Assembly (NCBI GenBank): GCA_003345555.1 | Contig: PRDJ01000073.1 | Span: 1-34,396 of the forward strand | Direction of reading: 5' to 3' | Length of the DNA stretch: 34,396 bases | DNA from: Candidatus Thorarchaeota archaeon | GTDB lineage: Archaea > Asgardarchaeota > Thorarchaeia > Thorarchaeales > Thorarchaeaceae | Shown here: positions 15,671 to 23,079 of the stretch, piece after piece | Layout: the number at the start of each line of letters is the position of its first letter | Numbering within the stretch: position 1 is the first letter of the stretch | Made by a program: the position numbers and the translations under genes | Notes under the pieces: model-generated | Told to the model about the DNA's origin: nothing | What the model saw: only the letters and a program-made list of their open reading frames with translations | Databases searched by the model: none

Positions 15671-16682
15671 ACAGTTGATAGGGCATTTCCTAGGAGTTGG
15701 CAGTGTCGGTGAGACTGACCCAAAAGCTCCTCTCGCCTACGTAAAGTCATTGCGAGTACCCTACGCCTATGAACTACCGAGGCTTAGAGAAGAAGACATG
15801 ATCAGGCGGTTCGCCGCGCTCGTGGATGGGTTCGAGGATAAGGGCGATTTCGTCATGGACATCGATATGTACGTGTACCGGGACATCACCGAGGACGATT
15901 CGCCTCTCTTGCCCGACGAAGCCCATGCACATAGCCTGTACCTGATGACCCAGAATGCATCCTACAATCTCTTCAAGACGCAGCAGCCGGCTCCAGGCAC
16001 GATGTGTTTCAGCACGCGGGGAATCGACGGTAGGCAGCTCGTATCCCGAGCAATGTTTCACCTCTACTCTTCTTTGATGTCAAGGGCAGCCATGGGTCAA
16101 ATGAAGCATCTGTCCCAGTGTTGCAAGAGTATCATACTGTGCCAGGATGATCCTGCACTTGGGTTCGTGTCAAAGATGCTACATGAAGGAAAAGGAGAAG
16201 ACCTAACCTTAAGACAGATTGTTCAGAGTACTGAGAGAGTCTACCCGGTCAATTCGATACCTGCCTACCATTACTGTGATGACTGGAGAGGACTCATCGA
16301 AGACGATTGGTATGTCCTGTGGGACGGTCAGCCAAGAATCAATCACATCGACTTGGTATCATTCAAGCCTGAGATAGAATCCGACCATGCAGAGAGACTG
16401 AATTCATTCCTAGAAAGGGGAGGAAGCATTGCCCTGGGAGTCCTACCGAATGTCGACAGTGGCTATTCCAATCCTGTAGTTGAGACGCTCAGGCAGAATT
16501 TGGAAAAGACGCTGCAATTGCTACACGACAGCGGCGTGGATTTGGGTCTCTTGAGTGACCGAGCCATGATCTCAACTCAATGCGGGCTCTCGAGCGCAAG
16601 CAGCTCGCTGTGTAGAGAAATACATGAAAAGAGCAAGGAATTCCCCACTGTCTTCCGGAAAACGATCAAGAGCTTCATTTGA
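15648..16682 (+). CDS. Lone UROD/MetE-fold protein
   Basis: The 344-aa protein resembles the C-terminal barrel of cobalamin-independent methionine synthase and the wider UROD/MetE superfamily. The segment SIALGVLPNVDSGYS (about 260-274) matches the strand and loop carrying GxxPxxDS, and MISTQCGLSSAS (about 308-319) matches the TPxCGL-like zinc-site segment. Other Cys residues at QCCKSIILC (157-165) could complete a zinc site. It lacks the N-terminal domain of full MetE. Archaeal core MetE proteins use other methyl donors, but this protein is divergent enough that methyltransferase activity is only a guess. The start is GTG, overlapping the previous gene by 23 bp, so translational coupling is likely. 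Confidence 0.7.
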   Translation: MKKPILPEQLIGHFLGVGSVGETDPKAPLAYVKSLRVPYAYELPRLREEDMIRRFAALVDGFEDKGDFVMDIDMYVYRDITEDDSPLLPDEAHAHSLYLMTQNASYNLFKTQQPAPGTMCFSTRGIDGRQLVSRAMFHLYSSLMSRAAMGQMKHLSQCCKSIILCQDDPALGFVSKMLHEGKGEDLTLRQIVQSTERVYPVNSIPAYHYCDDWRGLIEDDWYVLWDGQPRINHIDLVSFKPEIESDHAERLNSFLERGGSIALGVLPNVDSGYSNPVVETLRQNLEKTLQLLHDSGVDLGLLSDRAMISTQCGLSSASSSLCREIHEKSKEFPTVFRKTIKSFI

Positions 16683-16722
16683 GAAAGTAGCTCGACCGTC
16701 TTCAGCGGTTCACGAGATATGC

Positions 16723-16730
16723 TTAATAAA
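16723..16730 (+). promoter_or_regulatory. TATA-like element for the 276-aa membrane protein
   Basis: TTAATAAA predicts transcription start near 16752. This lies downstream of an in-frame ATG at 16719 and upstream of ATG 16770, so it supports the later start. Confidence 0.5.
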
Positions 16731-16769
16731 GGCACGAACGGCGCTATCTCGAACGCAGTGGTGCCGCCC

Positions 16770-17600
16770 ATGGCTGAGTCCGTCAAGAAACCGGGTAGGG
16801 TGATGAGCTTTGTTCAGCAGTACAGGCTCAAGATGCTCATCCCTGAACTGCTCGTTGTCTTTGCTGTATGGTACATGAGCCCAAGTTCGCCAACGACAAA
16901 CGTCTATCTGCTTCTCGGGCAGTTCTCCATAATCGCCCAGCCACTGTACTCCATTCCGAGCGGATTGTTGCTTCTTATGACGGCGTTCATGTTGCATGGG
17001 ATTTATCCGTTGGACAACTACCATGAAGGCAAGATTCCGTCACTTCCAAAGGCAGCCGTACCGATGATTCTCCTAGCCTTCTTGTTCTTGCCGCTCTTGG
17101 TGACGCTCCAGATGATGGGATATTTCATGACAGAGGCCACAGAATACCTCGGTCGAAACCCACTCTGGGAACGTGTGGAGAGTGTCGGTGATTTGTTCTT
17201 CTATGCTGGGCCAATGTTCTTCGTAGCATTTCAGTGGTGGCTCTTCATTCCCGTCTTGTTCTTGTCAGAAGCAGTGGATGGTATACACAAGATAGCCCAC
17301 CATGAGACGTCCAGTGTGAAGGTAGCTGTAGTATTCTACTTCCTATGGCCCGTTTCAATGCCGTTCTTCTTCGACCCAGTTGAGATCATGGCAATGGCGG
17401 CCTTATCCATTCCGGCCTTCGCTTTCTACTCCTACATCAGGCCCTATTATGCATACGTCACTGCTGTACATACTCTGACATTTGCTCTTCTCGTGGTAGT
17501 AACGATAGTCCTAGGACAGTGGATGCCTTTCGTAAACATGTGGTTCCCTGGATTCATACCACCGCATGTTCCACCGAGAATCTGGCCACCAATATTGTAG
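16770..17600 (+). CDS. Polytopic membrane protein, about seven helices
   Basis: I do not recognise this 276-aa protein. After a basic N-terminus (KKPGRVMSF) it has about seven hydrophobic segments, starting near residues 22, 50, 93, 142, 182, 205 and 230. It contains Pro/Trp/Phe-rich loops, and a C-terminus (VPPRIWPPIL) that is unusually proline-rich. A loop after the fourth helix contains DGIHKIAHHE, which carries possible metal ligands. The start at 16770 fits the promoter position; upstream GTG codons at 16758 and 16761 are in frame. The gene converges with the small membrane protein at 17608. Confidence 0.6.
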   Translation: MAESVKKPGRVMSFVQQYRLKMLIPELLVVFAVWYMSPSSPTTNVYLLLGQFSIIAQPLYSIPSGLLLLMTAFMLHGIYPLDNYHEGKIPSLPKAAVPMILLAFLFLPLLVTLQMMGYFMTEATEYLGRNPLWERVESVGDLFFYAGPMFFVAFQWWLFIPVLFLSEAVDGIHKIAHHETSSVKVAVVFYFLWPVSMPFFFDPVEIMAMAALSIPAFAFYSYIRPYYAYVTAVHTLTFALLVVVTIVLGQWMPFVNMWFPGFIPPHVPPRIWPPIL

Positions 17601-17607
17601 TTATGGA

Positions 17608-17910
17608 TCAATTCATGCTCGCTGAAGTTGGTTTCCGTGTAGCTTCCTCAATGTCTTCCTCACGTAGCTTGTGCTTGAACGGTCTGCCCTGGCCATAGAT
17701 CGTAGGGTCTTCGTTCCTCGTCTTTGACATGATGGCGGTGAAACCGATTATCTGGACCACCAAGGCGGCCATGCTGATGAGGAAAACCTCGGTGAAGTAC
17801 TCGTGAGAAAAGAGTCTGAAGAACCATATGGTGGGATACGCGAAAGCTTGGACTATTATCCCTGCCAAGAGCATCATTACCCACCTGTTCGTCCAGTTGG
17901 CACGAGCCAT
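17608..17910 (-). CDS. Small two-helix membrane protein with charged tail
   Basis: The 100-aa protein has two membrane helices (about residues 11-31 and 41-62). A cytoplasmic tail rich in Lys, Arg and Glu (HKLREEDIEEATRK) follows. No family recognised. The ATG at 17910 is preceded by an AT-rich CTTTAACTA element near 17960 on the minus strand, which would give a short leader. It lies downstream of the three four-helix paralogs on the same strand, 78 bp away, and may be an accessory subunit or an independent gene. Confidence 0.6.
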   Translation of the reverse strand: MARANWTNRWVMMLLAGIIVQAFAYPTIWFFRLFSHEYFTEVFLISMAALVVQIIGFTAIMSKTRNEDPTIYGQGRPFKHKLREEDIEEATRKPTSASMN

Positions 17911-17988
17911 GCATTGGCAACCTCATTAGAAGTTCTGAGTTGTGCCGCTCGGGCGTGCGATAGTTAAAGATAGCTGTGACGTCAATCT

Positions 17989-18954
17989 CTATGGCTTGTA
18001 GGTCTCTTGAAGTATCCTAACAAGCTCTGCCGCAAGGATTCGGAAATCTGCTTTTGAAACGTATGGCACGTCACTGCTGCGTTTGGGAATATCAAATCGC
18101 CCAACTACGACCGCGACATCTTTGTCCATAGAGAACTCGAACAATCCGGGGTATTTTGTCCTGAGTCTCACTTGGGTTGTTGCCTTGTCCACTGTCCCGC
18201 CCTTGTAAATCGTGCCTACGAGGTATGGATAGACGAAACCAGACTTAGAAACTTGGACCTTTATCGTGACTGTATCCGGAAGGCCATCCAGATAGGCCTT
18301 GCATTCAGCGCCTAGAATCGTATGCATGTCACCCCGCTCGCCTACCTCGACGCTGACTCCTGCCCTTACGCCCTGAACGCTGGCAAGTTCACGCGAGAAC
18401 GCATAGGAATCTCCGGATAGCGGGGGCTTGAAGAAAGTCTTCGGATCAATCTTCACTACCCTGTATCCTACTAGAAAACCAAGCACAGAGACTATACCAT
18501 ACTGGACTGCAATCAAGATGAAGGAGTCGACAAGGTTCCCAAAAAGGGGCGGCTGGAACTGTTGGTAAAGTGTGCTCAGTATCCCTAGACCAATCGAGAC
18601 GGGAAAGAGTACGCAACAGGTCAGTCCTCCTGCAGCACTGGCATAAAGGTGACCGTAGGCCTTCTCATGCGCCTCAACCATACGTTCATACTCTGAGAAG
18701 TTAACCCAGACTGTCTGGCGTTTCCACTCGCCGGGAATGTAGTCGATTGCTCTTTTTGAACCAGCTCCCATCGAAGCGGAGAACAACAGAACAAGTACCG
18801 GTATCCCGAAATATGTCACCGACAGAGAGCTCAGGTCGGACGGACTGCTGACCTTGAACCAAAATCCGAGAGCAATGAAGATGGCAACCAGTACCGGAAA
18901 AGCTAGATTAACCATGCGCTGCCTGCTGTAGTCAATAATCCTTTCTTCACTCAT
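17989..18954 (-). CDS. Four-helix membrane protein, paralog C of a three-gene cluster
   Basis: The 321-aa protein has two pairs of membrane helices (about residues 15-34, 46-64, 106-127 and 143-165) separated by an amphipathic segment (WVNFSEYERMVEAHEKAYGHLYA, about 83-105). A soluble C-terminal half of about 150 residues follows, with a beta-rich core and a final helix (KADFRILAAELVRIL). The layout, the central amphipathic segment and the soluble domain all match the two genes upstream. The cytoplasmic or external location of the soluble domain is not certain. ATG 18954 overlaps the stop of the upstream paralog by 8 bp, indicating translational coupling. I recognise no named family. Confidence 0.72.
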   Translation of the reverse strand: MSEERIIDYSRQRMVNLAFPVLVAIFIALGFWFKVSSPSDLSSLSVTYFGIPVLVLLFSASMGAGSKRAIDYIPGEWKRQTVWVNFSEYERMVEAHEKAYGHLYASAAGGLTCCVLFPVSIGLGILSTLYQQFQPPLFGNLVDSFILIAVQYGIVSVLGFLVGYRVVKIDPKTFFKPPLSGDSYAFSRELASVQGVRAGVSVEVGERGDMHTILGAECKAYLDGLPDTVTIKVQVSKSGFVYPYLVGTIYKGGTVDKATTQVRLRTKYPGLFEFSMDKDVAVVVGRFDIPKRSSDVPYVSKADFRILAAELVRILQETYKP

Positions 18955-19921
18955 TCGTTTCTTTCTTCTCCCTGTCGACGCTGTCGGGTGTACCTGTGGA
19001 CGCAGTTGAAATCATCCCTAGCTCGGCCATCACTTCATCAAGTATCTCATCGCTGCCTTTTGCTTTTACGTACTCTGCGATACAACTTCTTACGAGCTCA
19101 TCGAGCTGATTATGGATGGATGTACCATTCTCTGCTTGCGGGGCAACGAGCTTCATCTCTTCTGAATCAAGCTTGACCTTCGCCACAGCCTCAAAGGGCA
19201 CGCCCAACTTGTCAGCTTGGACCTCAACCCAAGCTGAATTCTCTATGCCTTCAATCCTGCCCACTGCGCCGGGGCTTCGAAGTGTGAAGTAGCCTGCGCT
19301 TTCACCGATAGATAGTCTGATGCCGGCCCAAGAAATGCCAACGGTATCTCGAAGCAGGTCAACAGCAGCGCGCAACGGCCGAGCCTTGATGAGTGGAAAA
19401 CTTGGGGTGGCATCATTTGGGAGTGCCATGTACGCAACGCGAAGAACAGTCAGCCCCAACACCATCAATAGCATGGCAAACACATGAGGGGCCCACCCCG
19501 ATGCTTGCTGGAATTGCTCCACAATGATTAGTGGCAACAGCAGGGCAATCGCGGCAACAGCAGCGGCCATCAAGACTAATGGAATATCAAACCTGCTTTG
19601 CAGGTGCGAGTATGCCCGCGTGTAGTCTCCTGCAAGATGCTCGAACTCACCATACTCAATCTCCCTTTCCTCAAGGTGCCACTCGATAGGAGACACCGAA
19701 ACCTGCAGTTTCATTCTCCAAGACGTTAGAATCAAGGGTGCCAGCATGGTCGCCATTACAGCAGCAGCCAGAACAAACCATCCACCCGGGTCTGACCAAG
19801 CCGTCAGCAGTACAGATTGAGACAACTCCTCCCCTGCAACAATCCATATGAGTAAGACAACAAGAACAAGGGCGTAGTACGGGAGGAGTGATCTGTAGAC
19901 GACAACTTCCTTAGACACCAT
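18947..19921 (-). CDS. Four-helix membrane protein, paralog B of a three-gene cluster
   Basis: The 324-aa protein has membrane helices at about residues 12-29, 48-66, 113-134 and 146-166. The amphipathic segment between the pairs (IEYGEFEHLAGDYTRAYSHL, about 88-107) aligns with that of paralogs A and C. The soluble half contains a beta-rich core (about 185-255; GIRLSIGESAGYFTLRSP, then VEVQADKLGVP) and a helix (NQLDELVRSCIAEYVKAK) followed by an acidic tail ending KKETNE, which the others lack. It follows paralog A with a 34-bp gap, and its end overlaps the start of paralog C. The ATG at 19921 is clear. Confidence 0.72.
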   Translation of the reverse strand: MVSKEVVVYRSLLPYYALVLVVLLIWIVAGEELSQSVLLTAWSDPGGWFVLAAAVMATMLAPLILTSWRMKLQVSVSPIEWHLEEREIEYGEFEHLAGDYTRAYSHLQSRFDIPLVLMAAAVAAIALLLPLIIVEQFQQASGWAPHVFAMLLMVLGLTVLRVAYMALPNDATPSFPLIKARPLRAAVDLLRDTVGISWAGIRLSIGESAGYFTLRSPGAVGRIEGIENSAWVEVQADKLGVPFEAVAKVKLDSEEMKLVAPQAENGTSIHNQLDELVRSCIAEYVKAKGSDEILDEVMAELGMISTASTGTPDSVDREKKETNE

Positions 19922-19955
19922 ACTGCCTCGTCACTAGAACGCGCTTACTGGACAG

Positions 19956-20984
19956 TTAGCAGTTTCGGTGCTCGAAGTCTACTTGCCGAACACCAAGGAG
20001 CTTGAGCTCTTCAGATGCTAGGCTTCCATTGATGCCCCTTTGCAGGAGTTCCGAGAGTATCAGTGCGATTGCGTTCTCGGTCACAAGTCGTACATCCTTC
20101 ACACCCAACTGCCGAATCTTCGAGGGGACGGGGTTACGTACATAATATCCTTCTTTATCGTCTGGAGTCCTCTTGAGGAAACTCCTGTCTCCAGAGTGCC
20201 AAAGCCAAGATGTGCTCCATGAGCCATCAGGTCCTTTGAGGACACATAGGACCCGCGAAAGAGATCTGAGGTCCTCGGAGGCCGACTGGACACAAGCTTC
20301 GTGTTCGAATCCTGAGATACGCACAATCACGCGCGGATTTCTGTACACAGTGAAATCGCCACTCATTCCCTTGTCCATCGCTATTCTTACAGGTGAGACG
20401 TTGGGAACGCCCTGCTGCATTCCAGCTAGCCAGAGAGCCTCACGGATCGGAGGAAGTTGGAAGTCGGGCGAGGCCAAGTTGGAAGTTGCTCGATATCCAC
20501 CATAGAAGCTGACAACTCCGATGCATGTTACTGTCAGAACTGACAGGACTGTAATAGATGGAGCAGTCAAACGGTTTACAAAGAAGGAGTAGTACGGCAG
20601 CGACAGATTCAGGAAAACCAAAACGACAGGGAGATGGAAGTACCAAAGCCTGCTAATGGGCACCATGCGGCTGTATTGTCTGGCATGGTCCCGAATCAAA
20701 CGGACACATTCTTCGGCCTCTAGCTGAATGGTTTGGAACTCCCAGTTTGGACGTGAATAGGAGACTGCGGACTTCTTTCCCCTCCAGCCCAGAAAGAATC
20801 CGATAATGGCCGTGTACAATGGCAGGCCTAGAAAGAAAAGTAGCACAGAAGCATAGACAAAGTCAGACATAGGTGCGGCAATCGGGACGATGTAGCAGGA
20901 GATTGAGATCACGAAAATGGTCTGGAGAAGGAACAGGCCCCAGATGACTTTGAGTGATTTGTAGGCAATCGGAGACGCTGACAT
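19956..20984 (-). CDS. Four-helix membrane protein, paralog A of a three-gene cluster
   Basis: This 342-aa protein is the first gene of the cluster. Helices lie at about residues 14-36, 46-67, 113-133 and 145-163. The linker (FQTIQLEAEECVRLIRDHAR, about 83-102) matches the amphipathic linkers of B and C. The soluble half has a beta-rich core (VRIAMDKGMSGDFTVYRNP, then VIVRISGFEHEACVQ) and a final helix (VRLVTENAIALILSELLQR). The ATG at 20984 is preceded by GAAGGACGG and a TTAAAG element near 21026-21031; a GTG 6 codons upstream (21002) is the alternative. The three proteins are probably subunits of one complex. Confidence 0.72.
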   Translation of the reverse strand: MSASPIAYKSLKVIWGLFLLQTIFVISISCYIVPIAAPMSDFVYASVLLFFLGLPLYTAIIGFFLGWRGKKSAVSYSRPNWEFQTIQLEAEECVRLIRDHARQYSRMVPISRLWYFHLPVVLVFLNLSLPYYSFFVNRLTAPSITVLSVLTVTCIGVVSFYGGYRATSNLASPDFQLPPIREALWLAGMQQGVPNVSPVRIAMDKGMSGDFTVYRNPRVIVRISGFEHEACVQSASEDLRSLSRVLCVLKGPDGSWSTSWLWHSGDRSFLKRTPDDKEGYYVRNPVPSKIRQLGVKDVRLVTENAIALILSELLQRGINGSLASEELKLLGVRQVDFEHRNC

Positions 20985-21024
20985 CCACGAACCGTCCTTC
21001 ACTGTTGCGACACAATTCTGGCAT

Positions 21025-21031
21025 CTTTAAG
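21025..21031 (-). promoter_or_regulatory. TATA-like element before the three-paralog cluster
   Basis: On the minus strand CTTAAAG is centred about 44 bp from ATG 20984, predicting transcription start near 21002 and a leader of about 18 nt carrying AAGGA. Confidence 0.4.
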
Positions 21032-21129
21032 CGTTGCGCGCCGGCCATGAGTCCGGCAGGCACGCCTCCATACTGTGAGACGAATGTGCCGACCTATTGT
21101 GCTGTCGGTTCTTGCGACCTACGACAACA

Positions 21130-21171
21130 TTTATTAGCAGTGGGATGTTAACAATTGTGAAGTAAAGGAGG
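21130..21171 (+). promoter_or_regulatory. Promoter, dyad operator and ribosome site of the peroxiredoxin pair
   Basis: TTTATTA (21130-21136) is the TATA element. TTAACAATTGTGAA (21148-21161) is a near-perfect 14-bp dyad around CAATTG, 12 of 14 positions symmetrical, and it covers the expected transcription start near 21158. That is a typical repressor position. AAAGGAGG (21164-21171) is a strong ribosome site for ATG 21182. Confidence 0.6.
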
Positions 21172-21181
21172 TTGTAGTGCC

Positions 21182-21664
21182 ATGATTAAAGTAGGAGATA
21201 AGGCTCCAGACTTTGAGACGACCACTGCGAGCGGTGAGAGGTTCAAATTGAGCGGCTTGAAGGGCAAGAGGGTTCTTTTGTACTTCTACCCTAAGGACGA
21301 CACACCCGGGTGCACAGCTGAGGCATGCTCAATACGAGACAGCTACGCAGCCTTTGCTGGGAACAATGCGGTCGTGTATGGCGTGTCAGGTGGGCCTTCA
21401 AAATCGCATCAGGATTTCAAGAAGAAGTACAATCTGCCGTTTCCTCTGCTTATGGATGAAGACTTCCGGATAGCAAGGCTGTACGGGGTATACGGAATGA
21501 AACAGATGTACGGCAAAGACTACGTGGGTATTGAAAGGACCTCATTCCTAATCAATCAGGAGGGCAATATCGAAGCCATATTCGGCGGACCTGAAGGAAT
21601 GGAGAAGGTGAACACAAAGGAACATGCCAAGCAGGTCCTTGAGGTATGGGGCCTGAAGCTATAG
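21182..21664 (+). CDS. PrxQ/BCP-type peroxiredoxin (first of tandem pair)
   Basis: The 160-aa protein is a thioredoxin-fold thiol peroxidase that reduces hydrogen peroxide and organic peroxides in the cytoplasm. The peroxidatic motif DDTPGCTAEACSIRD carries C44 and, five residues on, C49, the resolving Cys of the PrxQ/BCP subgroup. Other family segments are KVGDKAPDF, YFYPKDDTPG, and GIERTSFLIN. Full length, with ATG preceded by a strong Shine-Dalgarno and TATA. It lies 12 bp upstream of a near copy, the second peroxiredoxin, with which it probably forms an operon. Confidence 0.93.
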   Translation: MIKVGDKAPDFETTTASGERFKLSGLKGKRVLLYFYPKDDTPGCTAEACSIRDSYAAFAGNNAVVYGVSGGPSKSHQDFKKKYNLPFPLLMDEDFRIARLYGVYGMKQMYGKDYVGIERTSFLINQEGNIEAIFGGPEGMEKVNTKEHAKQVLEVWGLKL

Positions 21665-21675
21665 AGGTGACTGGA

Positions 21676-22158
21676 ATGTTGAAAGTAGGTGATCAGGCAC
21701 CGGATTTCGAGACAATCACGGACTCCGGGGAGAAGTTCAAACTTAGTGACCTTAGAGGAAGGAAGGTTGTCGTCTACTTCTATCCTGCTGATTCAAGTCC
21801 GGGGTGCACAAAAGAGGCGTGTTCCATCAGGGATAACTACGATACTTTCCTTGCCCAAGGAATTGGTGTCTACGGAATCTCTGGGGGGTCGATCGCATCC
21901 CACCAACACTTCAAGCAGGAAAACAAGCTGAACTTCCCGCTCCTGTTGGACGAGGATCATAGCATTGCCAAACTCTACGGCGTCTACAAGCCAATCGGAG
22001 TTCTTGGCAAGGGGGTACTCGGAGTAAGGCGAGTTAGCTTTCTCATAGATGAGAAAGGGAAGATAGAAGGTATCTTCGGCGGCTCCGAAGGCCTAGACAA
22101 GGTGAAGTCGAGTCAACACGCCGAACAGATAATCAACTTCTGGGGCCTTAAACTCTGA
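21676..22158 (+). CDS. PrxQ/BCP-type peroxiredoxin (second of tandem pair)
   Basis: This 160-aa paralog of the first peroxiredoxin shares the same Cys spacing (C44 and C49 in SSPGCTKEACSIRD) and the same ending (FWGLKL against VWGLKL). The start at 21676 has GAGGTGA 5 nt upstream and aligns with the first copy's N-terminus. An ATG at 21646 would add 10 residues by reading through the end of the first gene in another frame, so I reject it. The main difference is in the segment YKPIGVLGKGVLGVRR against YGMKQMYGKDYVGIER, near the dimer or substrate region, so the two may prefer different peroxides. Confidence 0.92.
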   Translation: MLKVGDQAPDFETITDSGEKFKLSDLRGRKVVVYFYPADSSPGCTKEACSIRDNYDTFLAQGIGVYGISGGSIASHQHFKQENKLNFPLLLDEDHSIAKLYGVYKPIGVLGKGVLGVRRVSFLIDEKGKIEGIFGGSEGLDKVKSSQHAEQIINFWGLKL

Positions 22159-22171
22159 GTATGCCCTGTTC

Positions 22172-22906
22172 TTACCTTTCCATAGGCCGACCCACGCTGC
22201 TCAAGTAGATGACTGATTCTTTGACTCCGTCGACGTTAAGAATCGCATTTATCTCATTGTCGTAGAAGGCACCTATTTGACAGCTCCCGAGACCAATCGC
22301 TTCGGCGGCAAGAGCAAGGTTCTCTGCGATGTGACCAACGTCCATGTATACATACCTTGCCGCTCTCTCGAGGTATTTCCATATTGACCTCTGGAAAACC
22401 GCGGACCAAATGAAAACGACTGCGGCGCGGGATGCCGTGTCTTGGTCGAGAGCCCCCTCAGCGATTTCCTTAGCAAGGTTGCCCGGCTTGAGCAATTGCA
22501 GAACATGAGCTCTCACATCGTAGTGATAGAGGCCCTGTTCAAGATCTGTAACACGATTTGCGTAGATGTAGGTCTCAACCGGGTACAATGCACCTGCGGA
22601 AGGGGCCGTGCGCAAACTATTCTCTCTGAGGTCAGCTGTTATGCCTTGCGTTGCCCAGAGAAGCTGTGATAGATCCTGCTTTGTCAGTGGGGTTTGAGTG
22701 TAGGCTCTGATGCTTCTTCTTCTTCGTAACGCATCCCAGATCCCAGAACCATCATTCGTCTTGGGCAACGGCAGAGTGATGACCTTCTTGTCCGAATAGT
22801 CTTTGAATGGCGAAGGCCTGGGGATTTGATCAGCGCCTCGCGTCGGAAGTCGCCCACGAACATACTTTGTCTTTTCCTGAAAGTCCTCAACAAATGCCGG
22901 AGCCAT
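22172..22906 (-). CDS. SagB/ThcOx-type nitroreductase-family flavoprotein
   Basis: This 244-aa protein belongs to the SagB-type dehydrogenases of the FMN-dependent nitroreductase superfamily. The family-typical N-terminus FQEKTKYVRG comes before the FMN-binding segment RRRRSIRAYTQTPL (about 60-73), then APSAGALYPVETYIY (about 101-115), and AENLALAAEAIGLGSCQIG (about 193-211). Some members oxidise azolines in peptide-toxin biosynthesis, but archaeal members often stand alone with unknown substrates. No cyclodehydratase is nearby, so peptide modification is not supported here. ATG 22906 is preceded by a TTGATAAG TATA-like element near 22938-22946. It converges with the peroxiredoxin pair, 13 bp apart. 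Confidence 0.85.
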   Translation of the reverse strand: MAPAFVEDFQEKTKYVRGRLPTRGADQIPRPSPFKDYSDKKVITLPLPKTNDGSGIWDALRRRRSIRAYTQTPLTKQDLSQLLWATQGITADLRENSLRTAPSAGALYPVETYIYANRVTDLEQGLYHYDVRAHVLQLLKPGNLAKEIAEGALDQDTASRAAVVFIWSAVFQRSIWKYLERAARYVYMDVGHIAENLALAAEAIGLGSCQIGAFYDNEINAILNVDGVKESVIYLSSVGRPMER

Positions 22907-22999
22907 ACATCATCGAGACAAGCGCGGTTACTCCATCTTATCAACTAATGGGCGACCCTGCGACCCTCTTCATCCTATCTCCGATGGTACGGGCATAGG

Positions 23000-23006
23000 T
23001 TTTAAT
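23000..23006 (+). promoter_or_regulatory. TATA-like element for malic enzyme
   Basis: TTTTAAT about 75 bp before ATG 23080 would give a leader of about 50 nt with AAGGGG 11 nt before the start codon. Confidence 0.4.
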
Positions 23007-23079
23007 CGAGGGTGAAAGCCAGCACCATCCGTGCAAGCAGACCAAGAGAAGTCTGCACGAAGTTAAGGGGCACAGAGCA

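Noticed and set aside
21646..21675. Earlier ATG for the second peroxiredoxin
   Set aside because: It would overlap the end of the first gene and add ten residues that do not align with the first copy, whereas ATG 21676 has a strong ribosome site.
22172..22906. SagB protein as part of a peptide-toxin (azole) biosynthesis cluster
   Set aside because: No cyclodehydratase, YcaO protein, precursor or exporter lies nearby; the radical SAM/PqqD fusion is about 15 kb away.
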